Source: Botryotinia globosa (Eukaryota; Ascomycota; Leotiomycetes; Helotiales; Sclerotiniaceae). From it: a stretch of DNA of 64,000 bases. The notes under the pieces are model-generated. The model worked only from the letters and a program-made list of their open reading frames with translations, was not told the origin of the DNA and searched no databases. The stretch covers positions 2,170,001 through 2,234,000 of the forward strand of contig RCSZ01000010.1 in the NCBI GenBank assembly GCA_014898425.1, read 5' to 3'. Below, in pieces: positions 1-14,020 of the stretch; the first letter of the stretch is position 1; every line of letters begins with the position of its first letter. The position numbers and the translations under genes were made by a program.

Positions 1-442
1 GAAAAACTTTATTAAATTTATTAAAAAAATTTAATCTTTTTATAAATTTTAATAAACTTTAAAAGTTAAAGCTTTAATATATTAAATGTAAAATAAAAAT
101 AAATAAAATCTAAAGATTATAAATTTATTTGAAATTAAAGTTTCTAAATATAAATAAATTCGAATAAAACTATTCCTATATCTATCTATTGAATTATTCG
201 AATGATAATAATATATTGAAAATTTGAATCATTTCATTCAATTTATATATATATTAAATATATTTATTATTCCCTTTTGTTCTAATAAATTTAATAACAA
301 ATTCAATATATGATTTATAAAATGATAAATCATTACTTCCCTTTTTTTAAAAATAAAAGTATTATTATTTTGAAATCTATAATAATATAAAAAATGAATT
401 ATTTTGATGAATTTAGTATGGATTTTGTAATCAAATAAGCCC
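1..442 (-). mobile_element. F1 MITE, partial (cut by window start)
   Basis: Right-hand part of a short non-autonomous inverted-repeat element, here called family F1. It ends in AATCAAATAAGCCC, the reverse complement of the F1 'A' terminus, preceded by the usual GTATGGATTTTG block. TTA follows at 443-445, the 3-bp target size seen at other copies. Positions 1-130 match the interior of the F1 copy at 56369-56943. No coding capacity. The strand is given relative to an arbitrary A-to-B orientation for the family. Confidence 0.65.
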
Positions 443-546
443 TTAATTTCATTGTTATAGGTTTTATATTATAATTATACTTTTCTGATTTTATTTCTTA
501 GACAATTGAATTACATCTGTGTGAAATGCGTTAATATATAAAATAG

Positions 547-1215
547 GGGTTAGTTTGAATATACAAATCCATATTGAATTCATTGAATATTCTATACTTC
601 TTGAAAATAGATTTCGAATTTATATTTGTATGTTGAATTACAAATTATATTTAATGACTTCTATATTAATAAATTTAATTTATTTTGAAAAAGAATTTAG
701 ATTATTCGAAGATAATATTGAACAATTTTTATTTTTCAATAAGTTCATATAAAAAGATAAAAATATAGATTAAAAACAAGAATAAAAAAAGCTGGTTTTA
801 TTGAATTTATTGAAATATTTTATTCATTTTATAGATTTCTATAGATTTGAAAGCTTAAAATCTTAATATATAAATCTAAAGTTATAATAAATGAAGTTTA
901 AAGTTATAAATTTATTTTGAATAATAGATTTAATAGATTTAATAGATTTAATAGATTTAATAGATTTAATAGATTTAATAGATTTAATAGATTTAATAGA
1001 TTTAATAGATTTAATAGATTTAATAGATTTAATAGATTTAATAGATTTAATAGATTTAATAGATTTAATAGATTTAATAGATTTAATAGATTTAATAGAT
1101 TTAATAGATTTAATAGATTTATTATAAAAATAGGTTATTATTATAGAATTCGTGATAATATAAAGAATGGATTATTTCAGTGAATTCAGTACGGATTTTG
1201 TAATCAAACGAGCTC
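547..1215 (-). mobile_element. F1 MITE copy carrying a 9-bp minisatellite
   Basis: Runs from GGGTTAGTTTGAATATACAA (B terminus) to AATCAAACGAGCTC (A terminus). The two ends form an imperfect inverted repeat of the GGGCTNGTTTG type. The flanking trinucleotides are TAG (544-546) and TGG (1216-1218), which differ by one transition and so fit a 3-bp target duplication altered by RIP. A 198-bp minisatellite fills much of its right half. The 65-aa and 88-aa open frames inside are by-products of AT-rich sequence and of the 9-bp repeat. Confidence 0.75.
923..1120. repeat. 9-bp minisatellite, 22 uninterrupted units
   Basis: The unit AATAGATTT is repeated exactly 22 times without a visible variant. Because the unit is a multiple of three, one frame reads as an Asn-Arg-Phe repeat (917-1183). 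I take this as an artefact: it begins at TTG, has no leader and sits inside a non-coding MITE. The perfect identity suggests recent expansion, or that it escaped RIP because it contains almost no cytosine on either strand. Confidence 0.9.
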
Positions 1216-4200
1216 TGGATACCTTTCCAAAAGATATAAGATCTTGAAGATATTTCAAAAGATTTGTTCAAAAATGATGAATATTGGAAAGATTTTCAAA
1301 TTTTATTTTTATAGGAATTGTTGAATATGGATGTAAATATATCTTGAAATTTAACTCGAAATGGTTCTCAAAACTGCTAATAGATTTATTTTCATTTTCA
1401 GTAAAAAAAAATATAGAAATAACTTGTAAATAACTATTGAAAAACTTATATACTTTCAAAGACTTTGACTCTAAATATTAATCTCATAATATTTCAGGTA
1501 AAAAAAGTATAAATAATTCTTCAACAAATCCTTTTATATAGATATATTTTATAAATTAATCACGAATGATTTAATATACTTAACTTCAAGATAAATATTA
1601 TTATATTGATATAAAAAAAGATTTAAAAAACATTTATTCTAAATATTAGAGATTTTGAAATATGTTTATAACTAATTTTATAATAGCTATATTATGTTAA
1701 TATAATAGTTTCTTTCTTGACTCCTGATGATTGAAAATGATATTAACCTTATTAATAGTTTTTATAATTATTTTTCAATAGAATTGAAATTTTCTATTAA
1801 TACTTCTATTATATAGTTTTTCAAAATTTAAAGAGTAATTAGATTCTATTTCTAAACCTTATCAAAATATGAATTTCAAGTTTTTTAAATAAATAATCCA
1901 TATATGAATTTAATTAAAGTATATTTAAATCTTGAGTTTTGATAATAATAATGATAATAATGATAATAGTAAAATGATCCGCAAATTTTGCTGTCTTCTT
2001 GTATTTGATTATAAAAGTGTTATTAAATTTGAAAACTTCATATAAAACTAACAGATTTTATAAATTTTATAAAGTTAATAAATCTAATACGTTATGTGAA
2101 TTTAATAACTCTCCTAAATCTAGTGAGTTATAATAAATTCAATATATTTAATGAATTAATTCATTTTCCAATTAGTTTTTTTTTAATATTGCTTTTGATA
2201 AATCTTCTGATGGATATTTCAATCGATATTTGAATACCTAGGTAAAGATACCCCTATAAACTTATTTTTAAATCTTTTTTAAAATCCTTTTTTGAATCTT
2301 CAAAGAAATCTTTTATTAAATTTGTATATAATTCCTTAGATGAATGTAAATATTAATGAACCTTGAGTTCCTTATTTTTTTCTTATAATTTTCAATCTCT
2401 AAATCAATTAGAATCGTTCATTTCATTTTTCTAATACTTTAAAATCTAATTGTTATTTTTGAATTTAATTTAAGAAGTAATTATTCTTTAAATAAATCAT
2501 AAACTATACACAAAAAGTTATTATTATCAAATATCTTTCGGTTTCAAGAATAATAGGGTTTTCATTTTTATTTTATTAATTTGTTTCTCCCAATTTATTG
2601 ATTAGTTAATTGATTCAATTGAATTTGTAATTCAATATTCTTATAAAAATTCTATATACATATTTTCTAAATTCATTAATTTCCACCCAACAAAATAATT
2701 AAAAATACATAATATATATTAAAATTATTTATAACTTCCATGAATATTGATTAAATAAACTGTAACCACATTCTAGAATACATTATTATAATAGTTATAT
2801 TATATTATATTGAAATTTTAAAAGAATGGAAATCAAATTGAATAAAATGAAAGTTATTAAAGTTATTGAATTAAATAAAAACCGGGTTTTTTTTTGAATC
2901 AATAATAATTCAATTAATTGATAAAATTTAATATTGTATATCTAATATATAATTTCATAAAAAGACATCTAATAACTTTTAATATTTTTATAGATTTCGT
3001 ATATAATTAAAAAAGTTATAGGAATTTAAAGTGAAAAATTCAATAAAATTATTAGTTTTGAGAAAATGAATCTACTTATTTTAAAGATTACTAATAAATC
3101 TTAAATAAAGAAATCTGAGAAATTCAATGTTTTTTCGTTTTATTTCTTTTGGATTTTTATATATCAAATAATTGACAAGAAATCTTTTTGTATATAAAAG
3201 TTTATTCAATTTTAAAAAATATAATAAATTTCCAAAAGATATAATAGAGAATTAATAAAGATATATAGAATCTAAGATATATTATTAAATTACTCTCGTT
3301 TTTCTGAATTTATTAATTCTAATACAATATTTGCTTTGGATTATTCATTCAAATTATATGAAATTTTCTGGATATATAGAGATTATGTTCATAAATTATT
3401 TTCTTAAATTATATAAAATTTAATAAAAGTCTATAGGAGTTATAATCAATTTCAATATATATTATATATCTTTAATTATTTCGCTAAATGATCATAAAAT
3501 ATATTTTGAAATTTACTGAAAAACATATATAATGGAATGATAATAATAAAAAGAAATATGATTTTGCCAAAATAAAACAAAGTTATATTAATAATAAGAT
3601 TTCTTTTCAAGGTAGTATTATCCTATGTTTATTAATTCTATTACTATAATTAGATTCTTTACAATCAATATAAATATAAAGTGGATAAGTTTATAGAGGA
3701 AATCAATATACAGATTTTATTTTCTACTTTTTTTGATGTGGATAATTTCTATTATACTCTTATATTATAAAACTTGATTAATATTTTCTTTCAAATAACT
3801 TTTATTATAAAAGGCTAACTCATAAAAAAAGTTATATATAATATATTAAATCTCTTCCTGATATTATTACAACTCATCAAAAAATAATATAACTAAATTA
3901 GTTAAATTATATACTTCATCTGGAATTACTTTTATCTAGATTGCTTTTAAGATTTCTTAATTTCAAAATCCTTTTCAATATTAAGAAAAGTATACATACA
4001 TATATAAAGTATAGGATTCTCATAATTTAATAAAAATAATAATAATAATATCAATTTTCAGTTAATAAATATAGATTTAATAATTTATATTCTATCAACT
4101 CATTAAAGATATATAAATTTATTTGATTAATAATTTTAAATTTAAATAATTAAATCATTATAAAAAAGATATTTTTGATTGAAATTAAAACCCTCTAAAT

Positions 4201-4732
4201 ATATTAAACTGAAAAATTTATTAATATATATACCCCATCAGAGAAAAATATAAGAATAAAGATATAAATAGAATCTCTATATAAAAGATAGATAAAAATA
4301 ATACCTAATTATTTAAGATAGATATTGAAATGAAAGCTAATAAAAAAAAGAAGTTTTATAAATTTAAATGATTTCATTCAAAATTATTGTTAGAATAGAT
4401 AATAGTAATAAATTAACTAGATACAATATAATATAAAGATTTTTCATTGATTTTTCTAAACTTAAAAAAATTATATAATTTATATATATATATACAGGTT
4501 TCTTTTGGTATATAGTAGGCCTAAAGGCATTTTATTATATATCTAGTAAAACTCTATAGTTTATGATTGTGGTAATTATAAGAATATTTAATTCTTTTTA
4601 TATCCTTTATTAGAATAATAAATAATTGAAGAAATCATTTATTAAAGAATTTATTATCTAGTAATCTATATAATTATTAATATAGAAATTTCATTTTAAA
4701 AAGAAAATATGATTTATATTCAAGATTTTGTT

Positions 4733-4766
4733 TGTCCCCTGAATCGCCAACTAGTGGCGCCGTTGC
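4733..4766. other. Isolated GC-rich island with hairpin
   Basis: About 34 bases with more than half G+C inside kilobases of AT-rich DNA. It contains a perfect 5-bp stem, CGCCA (4745-4749) and TGGCG (4755-4759), with loop ACTAG, followed by the palindrome GGCGCC. A sequence starting TGG right after the hairpin loop could be a tRNA primer-binding site of a dead LTR element, but no paired LTRs were found. Function unknown. Confidence 0.4.
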
Positions 4767-5876
4767 TTAATATACATTTACTGATTAATCAAAACATTAG
4801 AATCCTACGAATTCTTATTATTTTAATATGTTCTTTTATAATAACTACTCAATATTTATTATTCTAATTAAAAAAAATAGAAATTTTTTTGATTTCTTTT
4901 ATAGTTTTTTTATTTTTTATTTATTTTCAATAAATATTGAATTCTTGATTTGACATATATTTTTAAGTCTAAATTACATATAAATTATTGATAATAGTTT
5001 TCTATTTTCTTAGATTTTTTAGAGTAAGTTATGATAAAAATTATAAAATCAATTTAAAATTATTCTACAGTTAAAAGCTATGGGGATAAAATTTATATAT
5101 TTATTGTTTTGTCTTTTAAAGAGAATAATCTTTATATATAATATTATTAATAAAGTTATTGATATTCTTACTTAGTACACAGACTATACACAACACCCTT
5201 AGCCAAAAATCTAGAAAATAATAATAAATAAAAAGCTTAAAGTTGTATTTAAGTTATAAAATTGATTGATAGTTTAATAAAAAAAATTTAATTATATTTA
5301 ATATCATTAATGATAAATTATAAATTATATTTGGAATGAAGTAAGTTATTATAACAGATTGCAAAGTAATATAGCTTATATAATCAAAACCTACAAATAA
5401 TATAATTCGTTTGATGTTATTCTTCAATATATAATATTTAAAATAAAATTTATAATTAGAAATTGATTAATTCAAAAAAGTATAGATGTTCTATATATAA
5501 ATATCAAAACCTTAAAATCAAAACTATAAAAAATCAAAAATTATAGAATTGTAGAAAAATATATAAAAAGATTAAAGTCCTATAAACTAAAAGCTTTTTA
5601 TTAATAAATTTTTATTTATTATTTATTCAAAGAATATTTATATTAAAAGTTATATTAAAAAATTGAATTGAAATTAAGAAGATTGAATAAAAACTTATAT
5701 TTGATTTAAAGATTGAAAGATATAATAAAAGAAATGAGGAATACTAAACTATTTAATGTAATGAAAATAAATAAAAGAATCAGAATATATATTGAAAGGG
5801 GAATTAAGATTAAAAAAAGATTTGAAATTAGTAAGTGTTTGAGTTTTACTAGATTTATTAGATTTAAGCTTTATAA

Positions 5877-5925
5877 TGTCTGCAACGCCTCTTTATCAGC
5901 TAGAAGTAGGAGATTAGTGAACTCT
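5877..5925. other. Less-mutated island, possible coding relic
   Basis: A short block of mixed base composition within AT-rich DNA. It falls in the 84-codon open frame 5713-5967 on the + strand, where it reads CNASLSARSRRLVNSIDYYF. The peptide is not one I can assign to a family, and the rest of the frame is low-complexity Lys/Ile/Asn. It may be a remnant of a transposon gene that escaped RIP locally, or chance. Confidence 0.25.
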
Positions 5926-8524
5926 ATAGACTATTATTTTATTATTAATTTTATTATTATTAATTGAACAAAAAGATTCAATCAAATCTATTCCAATTTA
6001 ATTAATATATATATTGAATATCTATTTAATAATAATAAACTTTTTAGGAATTATATAATACAAAAGTAAATATAGGCTTTGAATAATATTAAAAATACTT
6101 ATGGAGAGTATTAGTGAAGCTATTATTATTTATAAGTATGAAGGGCTAAGGAAAAGTTTGTAAATAACTTTTATAATTTTATTATATATTCCTATTAATT
6201 ATATATCATACTAATATATCAATAACTTTATTATTTCTGATGTTTGTATTTTTTTCATTATTTTTTGATATAGATAATATCTATTTATATAATATTTTGG
6301 AAAATATAAAATAATTATTAAAAGAATTTTAATATAATATTTTAAATAAATGAGATTATTAATATATTATTAATATATTATTAATATATATTTGAATGTA
6401 TTTAAGCTTATATTTTTTGATATTTTGAAGATTATTAGAGTATGTATAGATTTATAGAATGATATAATAGAAAGTATAATTTTATACTCAAATTTATTAG
6501 TTTCAAAAATTCAATCAAAATTCCAAATTTAATTAAATATTATTAAAATTAAAATTTTATATTATTGTTATATCTAAAAATAAATTATGAGAAATCTATT
6601 TCGAAAAAGATTGATTTGAATTTGAAAGTCAAATAGTATATTTTCCCCTAAAAGAATTAATAAAGCAATTTTTTATAAAATTATTAATATCGATTTTTGA
6701 ATTTAGATCTGAAAGTATAAAGAATTTTGATATTTGAAGATTATATATTTTGATATTAAAGAAATTCAATGAAAATTTAAATTTCAATAGAATTTTTAAG
6801 AGAGTTTTTTTAATGTAAAATTATACTTTTTTTAAAAAAATATTTTATAAGTTTATATATTTATTAATAAATCTTATTATATATTAAACTTTGTCTTATT
6901 GAAATATATAAAATTGAATTGAAGAATTTTAAATATATATTTTTCATTCTTTACTTATGTTTATATATAATCTGATTATATTTAATTTATTATTTTAATT
7001 TATTTCGAAAAATTAAAATCTTATTGTTCAGAAAAACTATTCATGATCTTCTCGATTTTTAAATAATAAAATCAATCTAGTATTTATAGATAGAATACAA
7101 TAATTGAAATTAAAATCTAAGAACTATAATAAGCAAATAATTCATTATCAAAATTTTGAGGATTTGCTTATTTCCTGTATTACAATTTTCAATAACTATT
7201 AAAATAATATATTAAATTGAAAAATATTAATATTATATATAAATCTTAATTCATTTTTTTTGAATTATTATTGTAAAAAGAGAATTAATATTTGTAGAGA
7301 AAAATCATTAAGACACTTTCAAATTAGTAATATATTTTATATTATATCAATTGATATTCTATCAATGAATTTAATATATACTATAATTTTGACAATAATT
7401 ATTATGATCTAATATTTATAATTTAATTTAAAGATTTTGATTTCTTTTATATATTATACGTTTATATTATATAAAATGCGAATTATGTTAATAATAGGAA
7501 TTTAACATAATATGAATAACAATATATTATCAATAGTTTTGGCAAAAGCTTTATAATATATTATATATTATTTTACATTTTAAATATTTTTTAAAAATAA
7601 TATAGTAAAGTTATTAATAAATTATATCAATACTAACAATATATTATAGATTATATATTATATATTTCTTTAACTTTATATTTATATATTAATATTTTGA
7701 AATGATGAGTAGTACAGGGATTTTATGAAATGTATTTTTATTAAATATAGAATAGTAAAAATTAAATTAGATGATTTATTCAGTTTTGATATTTTAAATT
7801 TACAAAAAAGCTATTATTAATTAAATATTTTGGAATTCCTATAAACAAATTTCCAGATTGAAAGGATCAATTCAAAATATACTCGATATTATCAAATTTT
7901 ATGATTATAAAATTAATTATTAAAAGGTGATATAAAACTATGAAATATAATTTATTATTGATTTGAAATAGAAAATATGAAAATATTATCATTTCAAGAT
8001 TTACTGTTTTAATAAGAAATCTTTCTTATAACTTATATTATATAATCCTTATAATTCTGTTATTTATCTAATAAATAACTAAAAACTCTTCAGCTTTATT
8101 ATTTTAAAAGGATAGACAGAAATTCTGTATAATATTTCTACAATACTTATTATTATATAATATTCAATTAAAATATAATATCTAAGCTATACTTCTAATT
8201 GAATACAATAAAAGCATTATTAAAGTATAACTAATTAATCTTTGTAACTAATTTTTCTAAATTCTAAAACTATAGAATCAAACCCCTTTAACTAACCTTT
8301 ATAAGCTTTTTAACTAGCTCTTTCAAAGCTAATTTTATAAACCTTATAAAATTAAAATTATTAAATTAAAATCTAGAATAATTGATCGTTTTTTGAAAAG
8401 AATTCCATAAAATAAATAAAAACAATTATATTTGAAAATTATAATAAAACTTGGTTAACAATCAAACTTTATACTATATATTAAATTACTCTTATACCCC
8501 TCAGAAAGATTTTAATTATTTTCA

Positions 8525-9232
8525 AAACTAATTTGAATATAAAATCTACATTAAATTCACTAAAATAATCTATTCTTTATATTGCTAGAGATTTTATAAT
8601 AATAATAATACATTTTATAAAAAATAGATTATTAATCCATGATTTCATAAACCATATATTAAATTTATTATAAAATTTATTATAAAATTTATTATAAAAT
8701 TTATTATAAAATTTATTATAAAATTTATTAAAATTTATTAAAATAAAAGAAAACAAAATATATAATGTATATATAAGTTAAATAAAATAATTCAAATTTT
8801 GAGTATATTCTTTGAATAAATAGATATAGAAATAACTTTATTTAAATATATATATAATTATTAACTTGGATTCAAAAAAACTCTATGATTTGAAACATTA
8901 TTTATTTATTATCAGTTTTACTTTTTATATTAAAATTTATAGAAATTTATAGAAATTTATAAAGAAAAAAGGTTTATTAGATTTAATAGAAGCTGATTCT
9001 TTTAATTTCTATTTTTAATTTCTATTTATATTTTTCTATATAAATTCTTTAAAAAACATAGATTATTTAGTATTATTTTATGATAAATGTTTTTTAAAGT
9101 ATATTAAATTTTTTAAAATATAAATCATTTAATAAAATCCATAATTTGATATTCAAATACAAATTCAAAATCCATTTTCAAAAAATACAAATATCTAAAG
9201 GATTCAATACGGATTTGTAAAAGTTCTAATCT
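8525..9232 (+). mobile_element. F1 MITE copy
   Basis: Begins with AAACTAATTTGAATATAAAA, a transition-mutated A terminus, and ends after the diagnostic block CAATACGGATTTGTA of the B terminus. Both ends are degraded, so the right boundary is uncertain by a few bases and no target duplication could be confirmed. The interior contains a short 12-bp tandem repeat shared with the F1 copy at 14021. Non-coding. Confidence 0.65.
8656..8740. repeat. 12-bp tandem repeat inside F1
   Basis: The unit AAATTTATTATA occurs about five times and then decays into a shorter AAATTTATTA period. The F1 copy at 14021-14564 has the same kind of array at the equivalent place, so the array is part of the family rather than a local accident. 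Confidence 0.75.
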
Positions 9233-11589
9233 CTGCTCATTGCATATATAATACTTTTCTAACTAATATATAGAATTATTCAATTTTTTATATTCCAATT
9301 TATTTATTATAATAAAAGATAAAATAAGTTATTTTTTAGGAAATATTACTTATTTAATTAATCAAATTTTATAAAGAGGTAAATAAATCATACTTTTAAT
9401 AGAATTTGAAGGAATTAAAATTGAAAATTCGAAATTCTGTTGAAAATTTGTCTATTTTGTATGAAAAGATATTATGTATTAGAATCCTTAGAAAATTTTC
9501 ATTTCCATATTATATAATTTTGAAATAAAAATAATAAAAATATTTTGAATAATCTTTTATATTTCAATTGAAATTATTTATTATGTTTGATTTTCTTGAA
9601 AAGAAAATGTGAATATTTGATTAAATAATTCAATACTATAATTTGTATAGAAAACCCTCATTTTTGTAGAGATTTTGTTATATTTATTATAGTAATATAA
9701 TGAGCAAAGGTTAGAACATTTATATTCAAATTAGTCCTTATATTTTAAAATTGGATGTTGATTTATTTTTATATTCTCAATAATTTATATATAGATTTTA
9801 TAAGAGAGTTTATTTTAAACTTATAGATTCTCCTTCATAATTATGTTTTAAAACAAAAAAAAAATGTTAAAAAAATATTACATTTATATCTATTTCCTTT
9901 TTGAAAAATCAAGTTTAAAGTAACTAGAATTTACTTTCCTTTGATAAAATCTATTGTTTTTTCAACAATTCATTCTTTTATGTTAAAATCTTATTTGAAA
10001 TAAATAGAGTCTAATTTAAAATAGATAAATTCTATATCAGAACTTTAGAAATATTAAAATAAACCAAATATAATTTTTAGAATATAAAAATAATCAAGTA
10101 AGATTTCGAGGGTATAAAAGTAATTTGATATATATTATAAAAAAAGTTTAATATTTTTTTCTAATATTATTTTATTAAATGCTTTTTTTTGTTAAATCTT
10201 TGATTAGATATAATAGGAACATTATATAAAAACTTGAATATTATTCAAAAATTCAAGAATTATAAAAGTACCATTCCATTAATATTCATATTATTTAGAA
10301 ATTCAAATATTATTCAGAACTCTAAATACAATAGAGATATTATTCTAGTAATATTATAAGAAAATGATTATAAAAATATTACTCTATTAATATTAATATT
10401 ATATTTCTATTATTTTATAATTCTATTTATATTGTTAAGGTAATATAAATTATAATTAAATACCTCTAACTTGTATAATTTGAAATATAATTTATAATTG
10501 AAACCTAATAAATCTAAAAATATATTAAATCTTTATGAAAATAATAGGATATAAATTCAGCCAATCGATAAATCAATCAATCAATTGAAATAAAATCGTT
10601 GGATAATTTCTAAAATGAAAAAAAAAAATTTATATTATATTTTGAATTGAAATTTTTTAAATAATATAATTTTTGTAGTATGAGTTGCGAGCCTTTTTAT
10701 AATACTATATTATTAAAAATACTAATACTTTTATTAATTCTCTTTGTAATATTTTTCAATATTATTTCAAATTTATATTTAAACTTGTATTATACAATTT
10801 TTAAAATTATAAAATGAATAAGATTTCTTTTTTAGAATATGTAAGAATAAGTATTCTAAAGTTATTTATAAATCTTGAATTCTTTGAAAAAGTATTATGT
10901 ATATTAGTTGAAATAAAGCAAGCTTAATAAAAGCTTTGATAATAAATCTGATTAGTCTAATAAATTTAATAAATTTAAAAAATCTAACGTATTTTCTATA
11001 TCTAAATCTATTCCCTTTCCAATTCTTTTTTGAGATTCCATCTTAATCTAAAAACTTTTGATTTATTATCCCGTTATTTTAAACCTCGAACCTTGAAATT
11101 TATTAGAAACATTTATTTAATTCTTTGATTTCTTCGATTCTTGAAGTATTTCAATATTTGAATTTTAATATTTTATCAGTTATATTATTAGATAGCTTTT
11201 GATTAGAAAACTATATTTTTTAAAATTTCTTAATTTTTTGATTCAAATTTGTTGATTCGATTGATTTCTAATATTTATATATTAATTTTTTATATTTCTT
11301 TAAACGCTTTAATTTATGTTATAAACTAATTTTCAAATTCTATAAATTATGTATTATCTTTCTAAAAAAAAGATTTATTTGAAAAGTGAGATTATAAAAG
11401 GTTGAAGAAATATTTTTAATCAATTTAAAGATTTGGGGATGTAATAAGTAAAAAAAAGTTAGATTTTTAAATTCAACAATTAGAGTTTGATTAAAAGGAT
11501 TTATCAAAAGCGTGAACAAGAAGAGAATTAGGAAGAGAATGAAAAAGAAATTCAGAAAGGGAATTGGAAAAAGTCAAAAAAAGAAAGAG
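9233..11589. other. AT-rich DNA without genes; possible F2 fragment
   Basis: No open frame of note and no recognisable protein. The only structure I can support is a probable F2 element at about 9921-10128. Its right end reads GAGGGTATAAAAGTAATTTG followed by A and TA, which matches the subterminal and terminal pattern of better F2 copies. The 11500-11590 segment is purine-rich and leads into a minisatellite. Confidence 0.5.
9921..10128. mobile_element. Probable F2 MITE fragment
   Basis: The right end has the F2 subterminal motif GGTATAAAAGTAATTT and is followed by TA. The left end is guessed from a degraded ATTTACTTTCC. The short length and weak left end make this a fragment at best. Confidence 0.35.
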
Positions 11590-11789
11590 TAGATTTATTA
11601 GATTTATTAGATTTATTAGATTTATTAGATTTATTAGATTTATTAGATTTATTAGATTCATCAGGTTTATTAGATTTATTTGATTTATTAGATTTATTAG
11701 ATTTATTAGATTTATTAGATTTATTAGATTTATTAGATTTATTAGATTTATTAGATTTATTAGATTTATTAGATTTATTAGATTTATTT
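11590..11789. repeat. 9-bp minisatellite with a variant patch
   Basis: The unit AGATTTATT is repeated about 22 times. A patch near 11655-11690 carries TCATCAGG and TTTG variants. The unit differs by one base from the minisatellite at 923-1120 and the array has nearly the same length. It lies immediately left of the F1 copy starting at 11798, whereas the other array lies inside an F1 copy. Confidence 0.85.
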
Positions 11790-11797
11790 AAAGCTTA

Positions 11798-12448
11798 GGG
11801 TTGATTTGAATTTGAAAATCCATACTAAATCTATTAAATATTTTTTATTTTTTAAATGTATATTTTGAATGTATATTTAAATATCAAACTACAGATCTCA
11901 TAAAATAATTTACATTTTTTCGGAAATTATTTAAAAAAAATAGAAATCAAAAAAAGAAACTAAAAAAGCAAATCTTATTTAATTTACCAAAAGAATTTTT
12001 TTTTTCAGCATTCAGAAATTTTGAAGCTTAGAATTAGAGATTTATATTGAATGAAAGTTTATAATTATATATAAATTTCTATAAAAAAAATTTTATATTT
12101 ATTTATTGAATTATTGAAATAATAATAATATATTAATAATTTGAATCCTTCTATTTAATTCGTGCATATTTTATATATACTCTACTTTTTTTTATTTTGA
12201 TTGATTTTCAAATAGATTGAATATATAAATTATAAAACTATAAACTGAGAATTTTTATTTTGAAAATACATTATTAATATGAATTTTTATAATTTGTATA
12301 TCAAGTTTATTGTAAGAAGAGCTATTTTTTTTATTCTTGTTAATTGAATTATTTTCTCCACCTTTAATAATAAATTGATTCAATCTTTTCCTATAAATAG
12401 AGTTGTAATTACTGAATTTAGTATAAGATTTATTTATTTCTAAATCTT
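11798..12448 (-). mobile_element. F1 MITE copy, right end degraded
   Basis: The B terminus GGGTTGATTTGAATTTGAAA is clear and is preceded by TTA, the preferred F1 target. The interior matches other F1 copies. The A terminus is only recognisable as a weakened TGAATTTAGTATAAGATTTA near 12412-12431, so the right edge is approximate. Confidence 0.55.
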
Positions 12449-14020
12449 TTTCTTTTTGAAATTTCCAAGATCTAAAAATGCTCTCTTATTACATTTATCA
12501 AACTAAATATTACTTTCCTTAGTTTTCTTTAGTAGTAAGATACATTGATGATTATAAAAGTAAGGAATTTTGTTATATATTATATTTTGATTATAATATT
12601 GTAGTAATAACATAGTTTTAAAAAATATTCATATATTGTATTATATATTAAGGTATAGGGAGGGAGAAGCTTAATATACCCTCATAATATGAATAAAGAT
12701 GTGAATAATGGAATTATAATACTAGAATTATTAGAATAACATTTATATAATATTAATAATATCAATAATTAATAAACAAATTAAGAAAAATCGTAATCTA
12801 TTGATTAATAGCTTGGTGTCCCTATGATTTTATTTATTATCTTATTTCAAGGATTCAGATATATTTTAAATTCTTTAAATTTTTCGAGTAATATGTTTAA
12901 AAGATAATATTTGTATAATAATCTTGAATTTTTAATATTTATAATAATTCTCTTAAAGTTTTGCTATAAAAATATTGTTATATAAATAGATATTATACAA
13001 ACCTTGATTAATCATTTGATATTATTAGATTTTATGAATTTACTTTTTAACTCTTTTTCAAAATAATTTATTTTGTTAGAATGCATTATAAGAAAGATTT
13101 CTAATTATTTCTTATAATTAATTTTTAGATATCTATTGAAGAAATTATATTATAGGATTTATAAAAACTAATTATAAGAATTGGCGATATAAATTTGAAT
13201 TTATAGATTTTGAGTTTATAAATATAATTAAAAGAACTAGTTAGCTTTATTATAATGATAACTCTATTATATTAAGTATTTATATATTATATTCAATCAA
13301 AGACATAATTCAAATTTTTTATTATAATTAAATATTATATACTATAGAGTAATATAAGAATATTATATAAAATTCCTCTTTATCCCTTGAAGATAATATT
13401 TATATTAACTAGAAAGATTTTTTCAAATAATATATTCAAGAATATAAAAATTATCAATTATTTTATGAGATATTGTTTTTATATTTACATTGAACCTTTT
13501 AAAAATAATAATTAAAGAAGTTTATGATTTTATTATTTTCAAAATATATATATTAATATTTATATCCTTCAAATTCTTTGATTATTATGTAATATAATTT
13601 GTTTTATATGATTATTTTGATAAAAGATTTAATAATGTTATTTTAATTGAACTTCCAAATAAGATTTGATAATTTAGTTAGAAAAGTGTGAGGAAAAATT
13701 TGTAAAAAACTTTTTTAATAAAAAGATATTTCTTATCTTTACACTAAAAATTGAGATTCAAAAAGAAATAAAGGAAATATCTTAAATTTTCTTATTTATT
13801 TTTCATTTATGAATCTAAGAGAAATTTATTAGAAATGATTATATTATCACCAAAAAATTAAACAATTTTATTTTAAATATAGAAGAAATTCTTTTGGAAT
13901 ATTATTTGCTGATTATTATAAATATACTCTATATGAATAGATTTTAGAATTCAAAACTTAAATCCTTATAATATAATTCCATGCGTTTTATAAATATTTT
14001 ATATACGATCTATAATAGAA
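12449..14020. other. AT-rich DNA without genes
   Basis: I see no gene, terminal repeat or conserved motif here. One slightly G-richer spot, AGGGAGGGAGAAGC-like, occurs around 12657-12670. It has no partner elsewhere in the window. Confidence 0.5.

Larger units (their letters stand above)
1216..8524. other. Degraded AT-rich DNA without genes
   Basis: A 7.3-kb stretch of very AT-rich sequence in which no frame stays open for more than 84 codons and no protein motif is recognisable. It probably contains RIP-destroyed transposon sequence, but I found no terminal repeats to delimit one. The only exceptions to the AT background are two short G+C-richer islands, near 4733-4766 and 5877-5925, listed separately. 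Confidence 0.6.

Noticed and set aside
917..1183. 88-codon open frame of Asn-Arg-Phe repeats
   Set aside because: It is the translation of a 9-bp minisatellite, starts at TTG and lies inside a non-coding MITE.
5713..5967. 84-codon open frame on the + strand
   Set aside because: It begins at TTG and is mostly Lys/Ile/Asn low complexity. Only a 20-residue patch looks protein-like, and no family could be named. Listed only as a possible relic.
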